A DNA stretch of 64,000 nucleotides from Hyphomicrobiaceae bacterium (GTDB lineage Bacteria > Pseudomonadota > Alphaproteobacteria > Rhizobiales > Aestuariivirgaceae), in the NCBI GenBank assembly GCA_900298995.1, contig OMIC01000026.1, positions 1 to 64,000 of the forward strand, given 5' to 3'. Position numbers and translations under genes: made by a program. Below are positions 50,826 to 59,519 of this stretch, one piece after another. The first letter of the stretch is position 1; each line of letters opens with the position of its first letter. The notes beneath the pieces were generated by a model, which saw nothing but the letters and a program-made list of their open reading frames with translations, searched no databases and was not told where the DNA came from.

Positions 50826-51013
50826 GATGCGAGCTCCGCTGAAGCAAGTACTGCGCAATCGCAGCACCGTTTCTCACATGGTGCATGAAAAGAATCTTCG
50901 GGCAAGGGTACGCAGGAAAAAGATCGATTGCACAGGGCCATGTTTCAACGATGGCCCTTCCGGTTTCGCGCATGGCGAGAAGAGCGAAGTTCGACGTTAC
51001 CGAAAATGGCAGT

Positions 51014-52582
51014 TCACTTGACCCGTGTCGTCGCCATGTCGGTGAGGCCCGGAACGACCGTGATGCCGAACAATGCGCGCACGCCGTTGCCCTGGCGGAC
51101 GAGGCCCTGATAATCGCCGACGAAATAGCCTCTGGCATTCGGCGCCCATAGCATGTTGAAAGACGCCGGGGTGAGGCGTTTCTCATCGCCCCATCCGCCG
51201 GCTGAGCGGCAATCGGCGGCGGCGGGGTTGCAACTGATGATCCAGTAGTCGGTGAGTTCCTGCGCCGCGCTGCCAACCGGGTCGTTGCGAAAGTCATAGT
51301 AGGTCACGAAGAGCTTGTGGTTCGGGCCGACCTCGACCGAAGGCGTGAAGGACTGGTTGCGGTACTTTGCGGTCTGGCGTGGCGTCTGACTGATGAAAGC
51401 CGGTTTCGACCATGACAACCCACCATTGGTCGACATGGCGAAGGCCACCTTGTCGACGCCCTGCTGGCGGGCATCCTGCCAGACGAGATAGAGATTGCCG
51501 TTGGTTCGGTCGATTGCGACATCGAACAGGATGTTGCCGTCGCGCACTGCCTCCCGCGTGTCCGGAGTCAGCACCCCTGTCCCTGTCACGCTGGTGAGGA
51601 TGGCCTCGGTGCGGCTGGCGAAAGTTGCGCCGTGATCGTTGGACCTGACAAAGCTGATGCTGGTCTCGCCCGTGCTCTTGATGTTTGTGAAGAAGACCAG
51701 AACCGAACCGTCGGCCTCGACCACCACCTGATTGCCGATGGTCTGGGCGTTCCTGCCGGGATCGTGGATGACGCGCGCCTCGTCCCAGGACTTGCCGCCG
51801 TTGCGTGTCCGCACGAAATATGTGGGGCCGGTGTAGTAGGCGGCCCTGGCTCGCGGGTTGGCGTCCCCGTGCACAATGGCCCGGTACCGTTCACGGGCAA
51901 GGCTCAAGCCATCAAGCTGCTGGCCCTCGGCGCGCAGCCGGGCCGCCGCCTTGGGCAGCGAGGTATCGAAGAGCCGGTCCCAGGTGGCATAGACGAACCT
52001 CGAGTCGGAGGGATCAGCGGTGATGGCATTCTTGTCGTTGAAGGCGCGGCCGTCGGTGTCGCGCAGCAGCACCTTGGGATTGCCCCAGCTTGCGCCGCCG
52101 TCGGTCGAGCGGCTGACCAGCATGGCATTGGCACCCATGCCGCCATCCGGGCGGTCATTCATGAAGGACAGGCTCATGAAATAGGCAACGCCATCTGGCG
52201 ACGTCGCGACCCACGGATCGGTTGACCGGTCATAGGCGAATTCGCCGCGGCCGCCGGAACATTTGTTGATGCCGGGAACGACAACGGGGGTCCAGCTCGC
52301 GCCGCCATCGGTCGAATAGGAAGACAGAAGGCTGCGCGAGCCGCCATTCGACCAGCGGTCCTGCTGCCAGCCCGCGATGAGCTTCTGGCTGTTCGCGGGG
52401 TTGACGTCGATCCAGGGTTCGACTTCGGCGTCAAGGTAGTTTGTGCCGATCTCGGAGGAGACGTCACAGGATGCGAAGGGGCTTTCCCCGGTGATAATGA
52501 CGGTTGATGCAGCGCCGGCGGGCACCGGCATGATGAGCGCCATCGCAAGAAGGAGGGCGGTGCCAGTAGAGAACGATTTCAT
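51014..52582 (-). CDS. Secreted Asp-box (BNR) propeller protein, copy 2
   Basis: A 522-residue paralogue of the downstream gene. The signal peptide is ALLLAMALIMPVPAGA. Asp-box repeats include STDGGASWT, STDGGASWG, TRNGGKSWD, SNDHGATF and STNGGLSWS, enough for a six- or seven-blade propeller. Function is unknown. The start lies nine bases after the stop of the 35-codon ORF that follows crtB, with GAGG formed from that stop (TGAGG), so it is probably cotranscribed with crtIB. It is separated from copy 1 by 188 bases with no gene seen. Confidence 0.8.
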   Translation of the reverse strand: MKSFSTGTALLLAMALIMPVPAGAASTVIITGESPFASCDVSSEIGTNYLDAEVEPWIDVNPANSQKLIAGWQQDRWSNGGSRSLLSSYSTDGGASWTPVVVPGINKCSGGRGEFAYDRSTDPWVATSPDGVAYFMSLSFMNDRPDGGMGANAMLVSRSTDGGASWGNPKVLLRDTDGRAFNDKNAITADPSDSRFVYATWDRLFDTSLPKAAARLRAEGQQLDGLSLARERYRAIVHGDANPRARAAYYTGPTYFVRTRNGGKSWDEARVIHDPGRNAQTIGNQVVVEADGSVLVFFTNIKSTGETSISFVRSNDHGATFASRTEAILTSVTGTGVLTPDTREAVRDGNILFDVAIDRTNGNLYLVWQDARQQGVDKVAFAMSTNGGLSWSKPAFISQTPRQTAKYRNQSFTPSVEVGPNHKLFVTYYDFRNDPVGSAAQELTDYWIISCNPAAADCRSAGGWGDEKRLTPASFNMLWAPNARGYFVGDYQGLVRQGNGVRALFGITVVPGLTDMATTRVK

Positions 52583-52591
52583 GTGATGACC

Positions 52592-52699
52592 TCATTTCCG
52601 CCTGTCACGGCGCAGATCCCATAACTGCCAGAGGCCGAAGCCAAGAACAAGCACGACTACCAGAAGGCCCTCGGCCAGGGCAATGCCGCCGCTGCTCAT
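52592..52699 (-). CDS. 35-residue single-span membrane microprotein downstream of crtB
   Basis: This ORF is below the track cut-off. It reads MSSGGIALAEGLL at the start, a hydrophobic segment (LVVVLVLGFGLW) and a polar, basic end (WDLRRDRRK), the layout of a one-span protein with an inside-positive C-terminus. Its ATG shares a base with the crtB stop (TGATG), a typical coupled start, and its stop supplies the GAGG of the next gene. Similar tiny hydrophobic ORFs exist in alphaproteobacteria, but I know no function. Confidence 0.6.
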   Translation of the reverse strand: MSSGGIALAEGLLVVVLVLGFGLWQLWDLRRDRRK

Positions 52700-53724
52700 C
52701 AGCGTTGCCTTTCGAGGCGGGTGAAGAGATCGGTGAGCCATTGGGCGCGCTCGTCGAGCGTGCGCGGCGGACGCTGGGCTTCGCCGGCGCGGCCCACGGC
52801 ATCGACGAGGAACTGAGCCTCGGGCAGTGCGGCAAGGCCGCTGCGTGGCGGGCGGCTGGCGCTGGCCGCGAGGGCGGCGGCGACCAGCTGCAGTTTGCGC
52901 GGTGTCGACACGGTGGCGCGCCTGCCGATGCTGTCATGGCCGTTGCGTTCGACGGCGCGGCCGATCTCGGCATAGAGGCGTCGGGCGGCATGGATCGACG
53001 GGCGGCAGCCCGCGGGCAGCAGGGCGATGCCGGTGAGGCTGCGGGCGTAGAGGACATCCGCCTCGGCGAGAAGCCGGGCGATGACGCGGGCCAGCGCCGG
53101 GCTCGGGCGCGGCGCGCGCAGCAGGCCATCGGGGTCGATGCCCTCCAGCGCCAGCCACTCCTGCGGCAGATAGAGACGGCCGTTGCGGGCATCCTCGCCC
53201 ACGTCGCGCGCGATGTTGGTGAGCTGCATGGCAATGCCGAGGTCGCAGGCCCGCGCGATGGCGTAGGGCTCGCGCACCTGCATGACGAGCGACATCATGG
53301 CGCCAACCGTGCCGGCCACGCGCACCGCATAGGCATGGAGATCGGAGAGGCTGTCATAGCGCCGTCCGCTGGCATCCCAGGCGAAGCCCTCGATCAGCGC
53401 CTCGGGAATCTCGCGCGGGATGGCAAAGCGCAGGGCCACATCGGCGAAGGCGCGGTCGGCGGGCTGGTCTTCGGGGTCGCCGCGGTAGATGCGGTCGAGC
53501 CGGCCGAGCAACTGGTCGACGGCAGTGCGGCTGTCGGTGGTGCGGTCGACGAGGTCATCGGCCACGCGGCAGAAGGCATAGAGCGAGCGCGCCGCGTCGC
53601 AGACACGCTGGGGCAGCAGGAGCGAGGCGGTGTAGAAGGTCTTCGAGCCATCGCGGATCATCTGGCGGCATTGCGCCAGATCCGCAGGGCTCACCAGCGA
53701 CCGCTCAGGCGAAGACGGAAGCAT
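52699..53724 (-). CDS. crtB: Phytoene synthase
   Basis: Condenses two GGPP to phytoene. The 341-residue protein has the two Asp-rich motifs in FCRVADDLVDRTTD and NIARDVGEDARNGRLYLP and the SKTFYTASLLLP segment near the N-terminus. The start overlaps the crtI end by 20 bases. It is followed without a gap by the 35-codon ORF. Confidence 0.95.
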   Translation of the reverse strand: MLPSSPERSLVSPADLAQCRQMIRDGSKTFYTASLLLPQRVCDAARSLYAFCRVADDLVDRTTDSRTAVDQLLGRLDRIYRGDPEDQPADRAFADVALRFAIPREIPEALIEGFAWDASGRRYDSLSDLHAYAVRVAGTVGAMMSLVMQVREPYAIARACDLGIAMQLTNIARDVGEDARNGRLYLPQEWLALEGIDPDGLLRAPRPSPALARVIARLLAEADVLYARSLTGIALLPAGCRPSIHAARRLYAEIGRAVERNGHDSIGRRATVSTPRKLQLVAAALAASASRPPRSGLAALPEAQFLVDAVGRAGEAQRPPRTLDERAQWLTDLFTRLERQR

Positions 53725-55237
53725 CCGGAACCACCGTGTCGAGAATGCGCGCCGAGGAAATCACGCCGGGAAGTCCGGCGCCGGGATGGGTGCCCGCGCC
53801 CACGAGGAAGAGATTGTCGATGTCCTCGGCCTTGTTGTTGGGACGGAACCAGGCGCTCTGGAGGAGCACGGGTTCAAGACCGAAGGCCGCGCCCTTGTAG
53901 GAGGAGAGGCGGTTCTCGAAGTCGATGGGCGTGATGAGTTTCTCGGTCACGATGTGGCGCGAGAGACCGGGCAGCACCGTCGCTTCGAGATGGGCGGCAA
54001 TGGCGGCGCGGTAGGAGGGCGCGCGTTCGGCCCAGTCGATGCCGGAGTCCTGATGCGGCACCGGCGAGAGCACGTAGAAGCTGTCGCATCCCGGCGGGGC
54101 CAGTTGCGGATCGGAGGCCGTGGGGCGATGGAGATAGAGGCTGAAATCGCCGGCCAGATGCTTGCGGGTGAAGATGTCGTCGAGCAGGCCACGGTAGCGC
54201 GGGCCCATCATGATGGTGTGGTGGCGGACGTCGGGATAGAGGCGGTCGGTGCCGAAGTACCAGACGAAGAGGCTCATGGAGTAGCGCGCCCGGGCGAGCT
54301 TGGCGTCGGGCCAGCGCTTGCGTGGCGCATTGCGGAGCAGCGTGCGGTAGGTGTGCGCGGTCTCGGCATTGGAGACGACCACCGAGGCCGGGATCACGCG
54401 GCCATCGGCGAGGCGGATGCCGGTGGCGCGTCCGCCCGCGCAGATGATCTCGTCGACCGGGCTGTCGAGGTGGATGACGCCGCCCTGGCGGCGGATGAGA
54501 CCGGCCATGGCGGCCACCAGCGCGCCGGTGCCGCCGATGGCGCAATGCACGCCGTACTGGCGCTCGAGATAGGCGATCATGCTGTAGATCGCCGTCACCT
54601 TGAACGGGTTACCGCCGATGAACAGCGGATGGAAGCTCAGCGCCATGCGGATCTTCGGGTTCTTCACGCGCGCGGCGACATGCTGCCAGACGGTGCGCCA
54701 GGCGCCGAGCCGCACGAGATCGGGGGCGATGCGCACCATGCTCATGGGAGAACCGAAGGGCACATGGCCCAGCTGCTCGAAGCCGATCCGGTAGATCGCC
54801 TCGCTCTCGGCCATGAAGCGGTCATAGCCTGCGACATCGCCAGGCGCGATGCGGCGCACTTCGGCGCGCATGCGCTCGGCGTCGCCCGAGCAGGTCATGA
54901 CCGTGCCGTCGTGAAAGCGGATGTCATAGAAGGGGTCGAGGGACTTCAGTGTCACGTCATCGGCAAAGCGCGCGCCGGCCCTCGACCAGAGTTCCTCCAG
55001 CACGAAGGGGGCAGTGATGATGGTGGGGCCCGCATCGAAGGTGAAACCGTCCTGCCGGAACACCGAGGCGCGGCCGCCGGGCTGCTCGAGCTTCTCGAAT
55101 ACGCTGACCCGATAGCCGCGCGCGCCGAGCCGGATCGCGGCGGCGAGTCCGCCCAGCCCGCTGCCGATCACCACGGCATGGGGACGACGGTCCGCCTCGC
55201 GGGCGGCGGGCGGAGAATGTCCGATGTCTGTAAACAT
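53705..55237 (-). CDS. crtI: Phytoene desaturase
   Basis: FAD-dependent enzyme that desaturates phytoene stepwise to neurosporene or lycopene. The 510-residue protein has the dinucleotide fold AVVIGSGLGGLAAAIRLGARG at the N-terminus and the C-terminal NLFLVGAGTHPGAGLPGVISSA. The ATG lies within a PpsR-type operator; its ribosome site (CAGGCG) is weak. Given crtC, crtD and crtF and no crtA, lycopene and spirilloxanthin-type products are expected, although the number of desaturation steps cannot be read from the sequence. Confidence 0.95.
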   Translation of the reverse strand: MFTDIGHSPPAAREADRRPHAVVIGSGLGGLAAAIRLGARGYRVSVFEKLEQPGGRASVFRQDGFTFDAGPTIITAPFVLEELWSRAGARFADDVTLKSLDPFYDIRFHDGTVMTCSGDAERMRAEVRRIAPGDVAGYDRFMAESEAIYRIGFEQLGHVPFGSPMSMVRIAPDLVRLGAWRTVWQHVAARVKNPKIRMALSFHPLFIGGNPFKVTAIYSMIAYLERQYGVHCAIGGTGALVAAMAGLIRRQGGVIHLDSPVDEIICAGGRATGIRLADGRVIPASVVVSNAETAHTYRTLLRNAPRKRWPDAKLARARYSMSLFVWYFGTDRLYPDVRHHTIMMGPRYRGLLDDIFTRKHLAGDFSLYLHRPTASDPQLAPPGCDSFYVLSPVPHQDSGIDWAERAPSYRAAIAAHLEATVLPGLSRHIVTEKLITPIDFENRLSSYKGAAFGLEPVLLQSAWFRPNNKAEDIDNLFLVGAGTHPGAGLPGVISSARILDTVVPDASVFA

Positions 55238-55246
55238 CGCCTGACA
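55229..55246. promoter_or_regulatory. PpsR/CrtJ-type operator overlapping the crtI start codon
   Basis: On the minus strand TGTCAGGCGATGTTTACA matches TGT-N12-ACA exactly; the ATG of crtI lies inside it. It sits between the bchO stop (55257) and crtI. A repressor here would block an elongating polymerase or an internal promoter in the end of bchO. The match could also be chance, as the outer symmetry is weaker than at bchC or orf428. Confidence 0.5.
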
Positions 55247-55256
55247 GTAGAAACCG

Positions 55257-56144
55257 TCAGGGCTGCTTTGGCAAGGGGGCGGCGTTCCGGGGCGCCAGGA
55301 TGATGGCGGCCGCGGCGGCGGGGTCTTCCTCGTGAGCGAGGTGCCCGAGGCCGGGCAGGCTCACGAGGTGCGGCTGGTGTGTGAGCCTTGCCGCCTCGGC
55401 GGCGGTGGCGGGCGGCACGGTGCGGTCGTTGCCGGCAGCCACGAATGTGAGGGGCTGGGGCAGGCCGCCCAGATCCTGCGGCATCCGGTGGAGGTCCCAG
55501 GCGGCCATCATGCCGAGCGCGCCGGCGACATGGCCCTCGTTGGAGAACAGTCGCTGGTAGAGGCCGATCCCCTCGGCGTCGATGGTGGAGCCGGTGTCAC
55601 GCAAGAGGCGTTCGACCGCCGCGCGATCGGCCATGCGGGCGAATAGCTTCTGCACCAGCGTGGCGTTGGCGAGCGTGCGGGCAAGGGGCGAGAAGAACTG
55701 GCCCAGCATGCCGCCGAAGGGAAAGAAGGCACCGTTGAAACTCACCAGGTCGGCGGGCGCGAACAGCCGATCGGCCGCCATGCGCACGAGAACCGCCGCC
55801 CCGGCGGAGTGCCCGGCGGCGCGCACCGGCTTCACGTCAAGCTTGCGCAGCAGGGCCGCCACCGCCGACGCCATGCCGGGGAGCGAGAGGCTTCCCGACG
55901 GTGGCCGGATGGTGAAGGCATGTCCGGGTAGATCGGGGGCGATGACGGTGTAATGGCCCGCAAGCCGGGGCATGACATCGCGCCAGGAATGGGTCGAGGC
56001 GCCGGTGCCGTGCAGGAGCAGGAGCGGCGGGCCCTCGCCCATCACCTGCACGTGCCAGCGCAGGTCAGCGGCATCGACGAAGCGGCTCCACTCGCGGTTC
56101 GGCCAGCCGGCGCTGTCGGTCTCCCAGTCGAGGTAATAGGCCAT
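55257..56144 (-). CDS. bchO: BchO, alpha/beta hydrolase of the Mg-chelatase operon
   Basis: A 295-residue alpha/beta hydrolase with LLLLHGTGASTHSW near residue 40 and the nucleophile elbow AAGHSAGAAVL around residue 110; the catalytic His is in LPGLGHLAHEEDP. BchO is the standard third gene of bchIDO operons; its role, perhaps as a Mg-chelatase accessory, is not settled. It starts one base after the bchD stop. Confidence 0.92.
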   Translation of the reverse strand: MAYYLDWETDSAGWPNREWSRFVDAADLRWHVQVMGEGPPLLLLHGTGASTHSWRDVMPRLAGHYTVIAPDLPGHAFTIRPPSGSLSLPGMASAVAALLRKLDVKPVRAAGHSAGAAVLVRMAADRLFAPADLVSFNGAFFPFGGMLGQFFSPLARTLANATLVQKLFARMADRAAVERLLRDTGSTIDAEGIGLYQRLFSNEGHVAGALGMMAAWDLHRMPQDLGGLPQPLTFVAAGNDRTVPPATAAEAARLTHQPHLVSLPGLGHLAHEEDPAAAAAIILAPRNAAPLPKQP

Positions 56145-56145
56145 G

Positions 56146-57822
56146 TCAGGCGCCGGACTTCATCGCGGCGGCGACCGACTGCGAAATGCGCGCAGCATCA
56201 GCATAGGGAAGCGGCAGATAGCTCGCGCCCATCGCCTCGGCGAGCCGGCGGCAGGGACCGGGGCCGGACTCCGCGAGGTCGATCATCAGGGCGCGCAGCC
56301 CGGTGATCCGCAGGGCGCGTGCCGCGGCTTCGGCATCTGCAAGCGCCTCGGCGCGGCCCGGCGTACCGGCCCGCGTGATGTTGGCCTTGCCATCGGTGAG
56401 GAAGACGGCAAGCGGAATGCCGCCCGCGCGGCGAACCTGATCAGCGACAGCGATGGCCTGCTCGATCCCGGCGCAGAGCGGCGTGCCGCCGCCACCTGGA
56501 AGATCGGCGAGACTCTTGCGCGCGCGTTGCAGCGAGCGCGTGGGAGGCAGAAGGAGTTCTGCGCCGCTCCCCCGAAAGGCAATGAGGGCCGTGCGGTCGC
56601 GGCGAACATAGCAGTCAGCAAGCAGGAGTTCGACGGCACCCTTGGCTTCCGCCATGCGCCGCATGGCAGCCGAACGCGAGGCGTCAACGACGAAGATCGC
56701 CGTCGTCTCATGCCGCGGCTTGAATCGGCGGATGCGGAAATCCGTGCCGGCAATATGCAGCCCCTCGCGCTCGGGCCGCGCGCGGCGGCGGACCGGCTGC
56801 CAGGGTGCCGCGGCACGCAGCGTGTCGATGAGGGCGAGTCGCGCCCCATTGCGTGGCTGGCCGGGGCGCGTGCCGAGTGGCCGTCCGCGCTTGAGCCCCG
56901 CCTTTGCCGCGAGGCCGCCGGCTCCGGGCTTTGCCGCCTGCTGGCGCAAACCGGCTTCGAGAGCGGCGAGAAGACCCGGCGGCAGCGAGGCCCTGACGGC
57001 AGCGAGCAGCATCTCGCCGATCTCCTGATCGGTGGGCGGCCGGTCGGTGTCGCTGCTGTCATCGGATGAAGAGGGCGGTGGGGGAGGCGGCGGCTCATTG
57101 GCTTCAGCCTCTTCAGTCGCAGGCGCGTGGCGGGCGCGCGGCCCCAGCACGAGGCGGGCGGCGGTCTGAGCATCTTCCAGCGTGACAAGGGGGCGCTGAT
57201 CGAGGGCGGCAGATGCGCGCGCTGCTGCCGCCGCCATCAGGGCGGGACGCAGCGAGCCAACGCCCAGGGCCAGCGCGGTGCGGCACAGACCCTCGAGGAT
57301 GTCATCGGGCAGGATCACATGCGCGAGAAGCGCGCGCGCGGGCGCGACATCGATCGCCACGGCAGCATCTCCGTCGAGACCGTCGAGGTCGATCCGGAAG
57401 GCCGTACGCTCGGCCAGGGCAGGCGGCGCGTTTTCATCATCGCCGCCTTCATCGCAGATGAGGAGCAGACCGGAGTCAGTCGCTGTGTCGATCGCGGCTG
57501 CAATTAGCGCCGCCTTTCCCGATGACAGCCGTTCCGCCGAGGTGAGAAGCAGCAGGCCGCCCGCCGCCTCGGCAAGGAGGCCACGGTCGTGGACTGGCCT
57601 ACCGCTGCGCAGCGTTGCGGCAACGTCGAGACTGCCTGAAAGACGGTCCTCGCCAATGTGGGGCGGGAGGCGGAACAACCGTTGACCGGGGAGGGCCTTG
57701 CCCAGGAACTCAATCAGGCTGTCGCGGGCCGGACCGCCCCGTCCCCGGAAGGTCACGCCGCCAAGCCGTGCGGGATCCACAGCAAGCAGGGCCATGGCGA
57801 GCGCGGCATCGCCCTCTGCCAT
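56146..57822 (-). CDS. bchD: Magnesium chelatase subunit D
   Basis: AAA+ platform subunit of Mg-chelatase that links BchI to BchH. The 558-residue protein has a degenerate AAA+ N-terminal half, a proline-rich and acidic linker (EPPPPPPPSSSDDSSD) around residue 250, and a C-terminal von Willebrand A domain with the metal site DASRSAA. The start overlaps the bchI stop by one base. Confidence 0.96.
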   Translation of the reverse strand: MAEGDAALAMALLAVDPARLGGVTFRGRGGPARDSLIEFLGKALPGQRLFRLPPHIGEDRLSGSLDVAATLRSGRPVHDRGLLAEAAGGLLLLTSAERLSSGKAALIAAAIDTATDSGLLLICDEGGDDENAPPALAERTAFRIDLDGLDGDAAVAIDVAPARALLAHVILPDDILEGLCRTALALGVGSLRPALMAAAAARASAALDQRPLVTLEDAQTAARLVLGPRARHAPATEEAEANEPPPPPPPSSSDDSSDTDRPPTDQEIGEMLLAAVRASLPPGLLAALEAGLRQQAAKPGAGGLAAKAGLKRGRPLGTRPGQPRNGARLALIDTLRAAAPWQPVRRRARPEREGLHIAGTDFRIRRFKPRHETTAIFVVDASRSAAMRRMAEAKGAVELLLADCYVRRDRTALIAFRGSGAELLLPPTRSLQRARKSLADLPGGGGTPLCAGIEQAIAVADQVRRAGGIPLAVFLTDGKANITRAGTPGRAEALADAEAAARALRITGLRALMIDLAESGPGPCRRLAEAMGASYLPLPYADAARISQSVAAAMKSGA

Positions 57823-58835
57823 CAGGCCCCCAGCACCTCGGCGACGGCGCGGCTGATGCGTGCGGTCGAGCCGGTCTCGTCCAGCGGATTGCGGCGCAGG
57901 CGGTGGCGAAGGGCGGGCGCTGCCAACTCACGCAGATGCGCCTCGGTCACCTGCCTGTCGCCCGCGAAAGCGGCGCGCGCGCGGGCTGCGCGCATGAGGG
58001 TGAGCTGACCGCGCAGGCCGTCGGTCTTGAGGTTGATGCAGAGCTCGGCGGCGCGCGCGAGGATGGCATCGGGTACGACAACGGCGTGGAGCGCGCGGCG
58101 GGCCTTGAGGATGCGGCGGCGCGTTTGATCCTCGGCCTTCTCCCATTGCGCGGAGAAGCCTTCGGGGTCGCGCTCGAAGGCGTCGCGGCGCTTGACGATC
58201 TCGACCCAGTCGGCGACCTGGCTGGGGGTGCGCACCTCGACCGACAGGCCGAAGCGGTCGAGCAGTTGCGGGCGCAACTCTCCTTCTTCGGGGTTGCCGC
58301 TGCCCACCAGAACGATGCGCGCGGGGTGCCGGATGCTGAGGCCCTCGCGTTCAACCACATTCTCGCCTGAGGCAGCGACATCGAGCAGCAGGTCAACGAT
58401 GTGGTCCTCAAGCAGGTTCACTTCATCAACATAGAGATAACCACGGTTGGCCTGAGCGAGGAGCCCCGGCTCGAAATGCTTTTCACCATGCGAGAGCGCA
58501 CGCTCGAGATTCAAGGCACCCAGAACCCGGTCTTCAGTGGCGCCTAGCGGCAGGTCGACCACCGGAATGGGGATCTTGCGGATCTTGTGTGTGGTCGTTG
58601 CGCGGCAGACGGGGCACTGGGCCGCAGGCGAGTCGGGGTCGCAGTGATAGGGGCAGGAGGTGGCGCGAATTTCGGGCAGAAGGGCTGCCAGCGCCCGCAC
58701 CGCCGTGGACTTGCCGGTGCCCCGATCGCCAAAGGCCAGAAGCCCGCCGATCAGCGGATCGACCGCGGTCAGGAGGAGCGCCTGTTTCAGCTCTTCCTGT
58801 CCGGCGATGGCGGAAAACGGGTAGCGGGCGCTCAT
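57822..58835 (-). CDS. bchI: Magnesium chelatase subunit I (AAA+ ATPase)
   Basis: ATPase motor of Mg-chelatase. The 337-residue protein has Walker A GDRGTGKST at residues 36-44, Walker B in LYVDEVNLLEDH, and the Cys-rich insert CPYHCDPDSPAAQCPVC. It is the first gene of the bchIDO-crtIB transcript and has a PpsR-type operator about 30 bases upstream. Confidence 0.97.
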   Translation of the reverse strand: MSARYPFSAIAGQEELKQALLLTAVDPLIGGLLAFGDRGTGKSTAVRALAALLPEIRATSCPYHCDPDSPAAQCPVCRATTTHKIRKIPIPVVDLPLGATEDRVLGALNLERALSHGEKHFEPGLLAQANRGYLYVDEVNLLEDHIVDLLLDVAASGENVVEREGLSIRHPARIVLVGSGNPEEGELRPQLLDRFGLSVEVRTPSQVADWVEIVKRRDAFERDPEGFSAQWEKAEDQTRRRILKARRALHAVVVPDAILARAAELCINLKTDGLRGQLTLMRAARARAAFAGDRQVTEAHLRELAAPALRHRLRRNPLDETGSTARISRAVAEVLGA

Positions 58836-58866
58836 GTAACCATCCGGCGAGTGTCAGTTGCCGATG

Positions 58867-58884
58867 TGTAACATGGAATTGACA
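58867..58884. promoter_or_regulatory. PpsR/CrtJ operator upstream of bchI
   Basis: Read on the minus strand, TGTCAATTCCATGTTACA is an exact TGT-N12-ACA site. A further TGT half-site 15 bases closer to bchI (58852-58854) gives the spacing of a degenerate second site. It probably represses the bchIDO-crtIB transcript. Confidence 0.8.
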
Positions 58885-58924
58885 GTTGGCAAATGTGGGG
58901 CCCATTGTTCCCACGCCCAGTGGC

Positions 58925-59314
58925 TCACAGCCCGATGCGGGTGATTACCAGTCGGCCATTGCCGTCATTGTAGCCGTGGACATAGAAGCGGTCGCCGCTG
59001 AGCATGCCGTCGATCAGGTAGTTGACACCCCGGCGGTTGCCGCTGAGCGACAGCACATTGGGTTCGCCGTCGCGAAAGCCACGATCCACCCAGGTGCATT
59101 CGCCGGGGCGCACAGCGCTGGCCTCGCGGCCGGGGGTGAAGCGCAGGGCAATGCTGGAGCCCGGCTGGATGCGGGCAACCATGGCGCCTGCGCCCTGACA
59201 GATCAGGGGGTAGCTGCGCGGGGCGGCCTCGGCGGAGTTCACGCCCGTCACCGCCAGGAAGGCGGCAGTGGTTGCGGCGGCAGCGAGGGTCCGTGAAAGT
59301 GTGGTGCTGGACAT
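58925..59314 (-). CDS. Small secreted hypothetical protein
   Basis: A 129-residue protein with a signal peptide ending near NSAEA (residue 29). The mature part has two cysteines (YPLICQG and GECTWVD) and short beta strands. I do not recognise the family. It lies just upstream of the bchI operator on the same strand; AAAGGAGACAAAC precedes the ATG. It marks the edge of the photosynthesis cluster. Confidence 0.6.
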   Translation of the reverse strand: MSSTTLSRTLAAAATTAAFLAVTGVNSAEAAPRSYPLICQGAGAMVARIQPGSSIALRFTPGREASAVRPGECTWVDRGFRDGEPNVLSLSGNRRGVNYLIDGMLSGDRFYVHGYNDGNGRLVITRIGL

Positions 59315-59519
59315 GTTTGTCTCCTTTGGTTTTTGTTCAACGAGCCGTGATTGATCCCGTTGACCATGAAACTAGGGGAGGCTGGCTGAACGCGGTCAGA
59401 AGGCGCCGTTCATCGGGCGTTCATCGGGCGTTCATCGCGGTGGAACGGCCACAAGCGTCTCGACACCAGCACGGGGGTCCCATAAAAAAGGGCAAATCAG
59501 CATCGATGCGGACAGGGAC

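Noticed and set aside
53786-55303. 505-residue plus-strand ORF opposite crtI
   Set aside because: Antisense frame of crtI with low-complexity Gly/Ala/Glu/His-rich sequence and no family motif.
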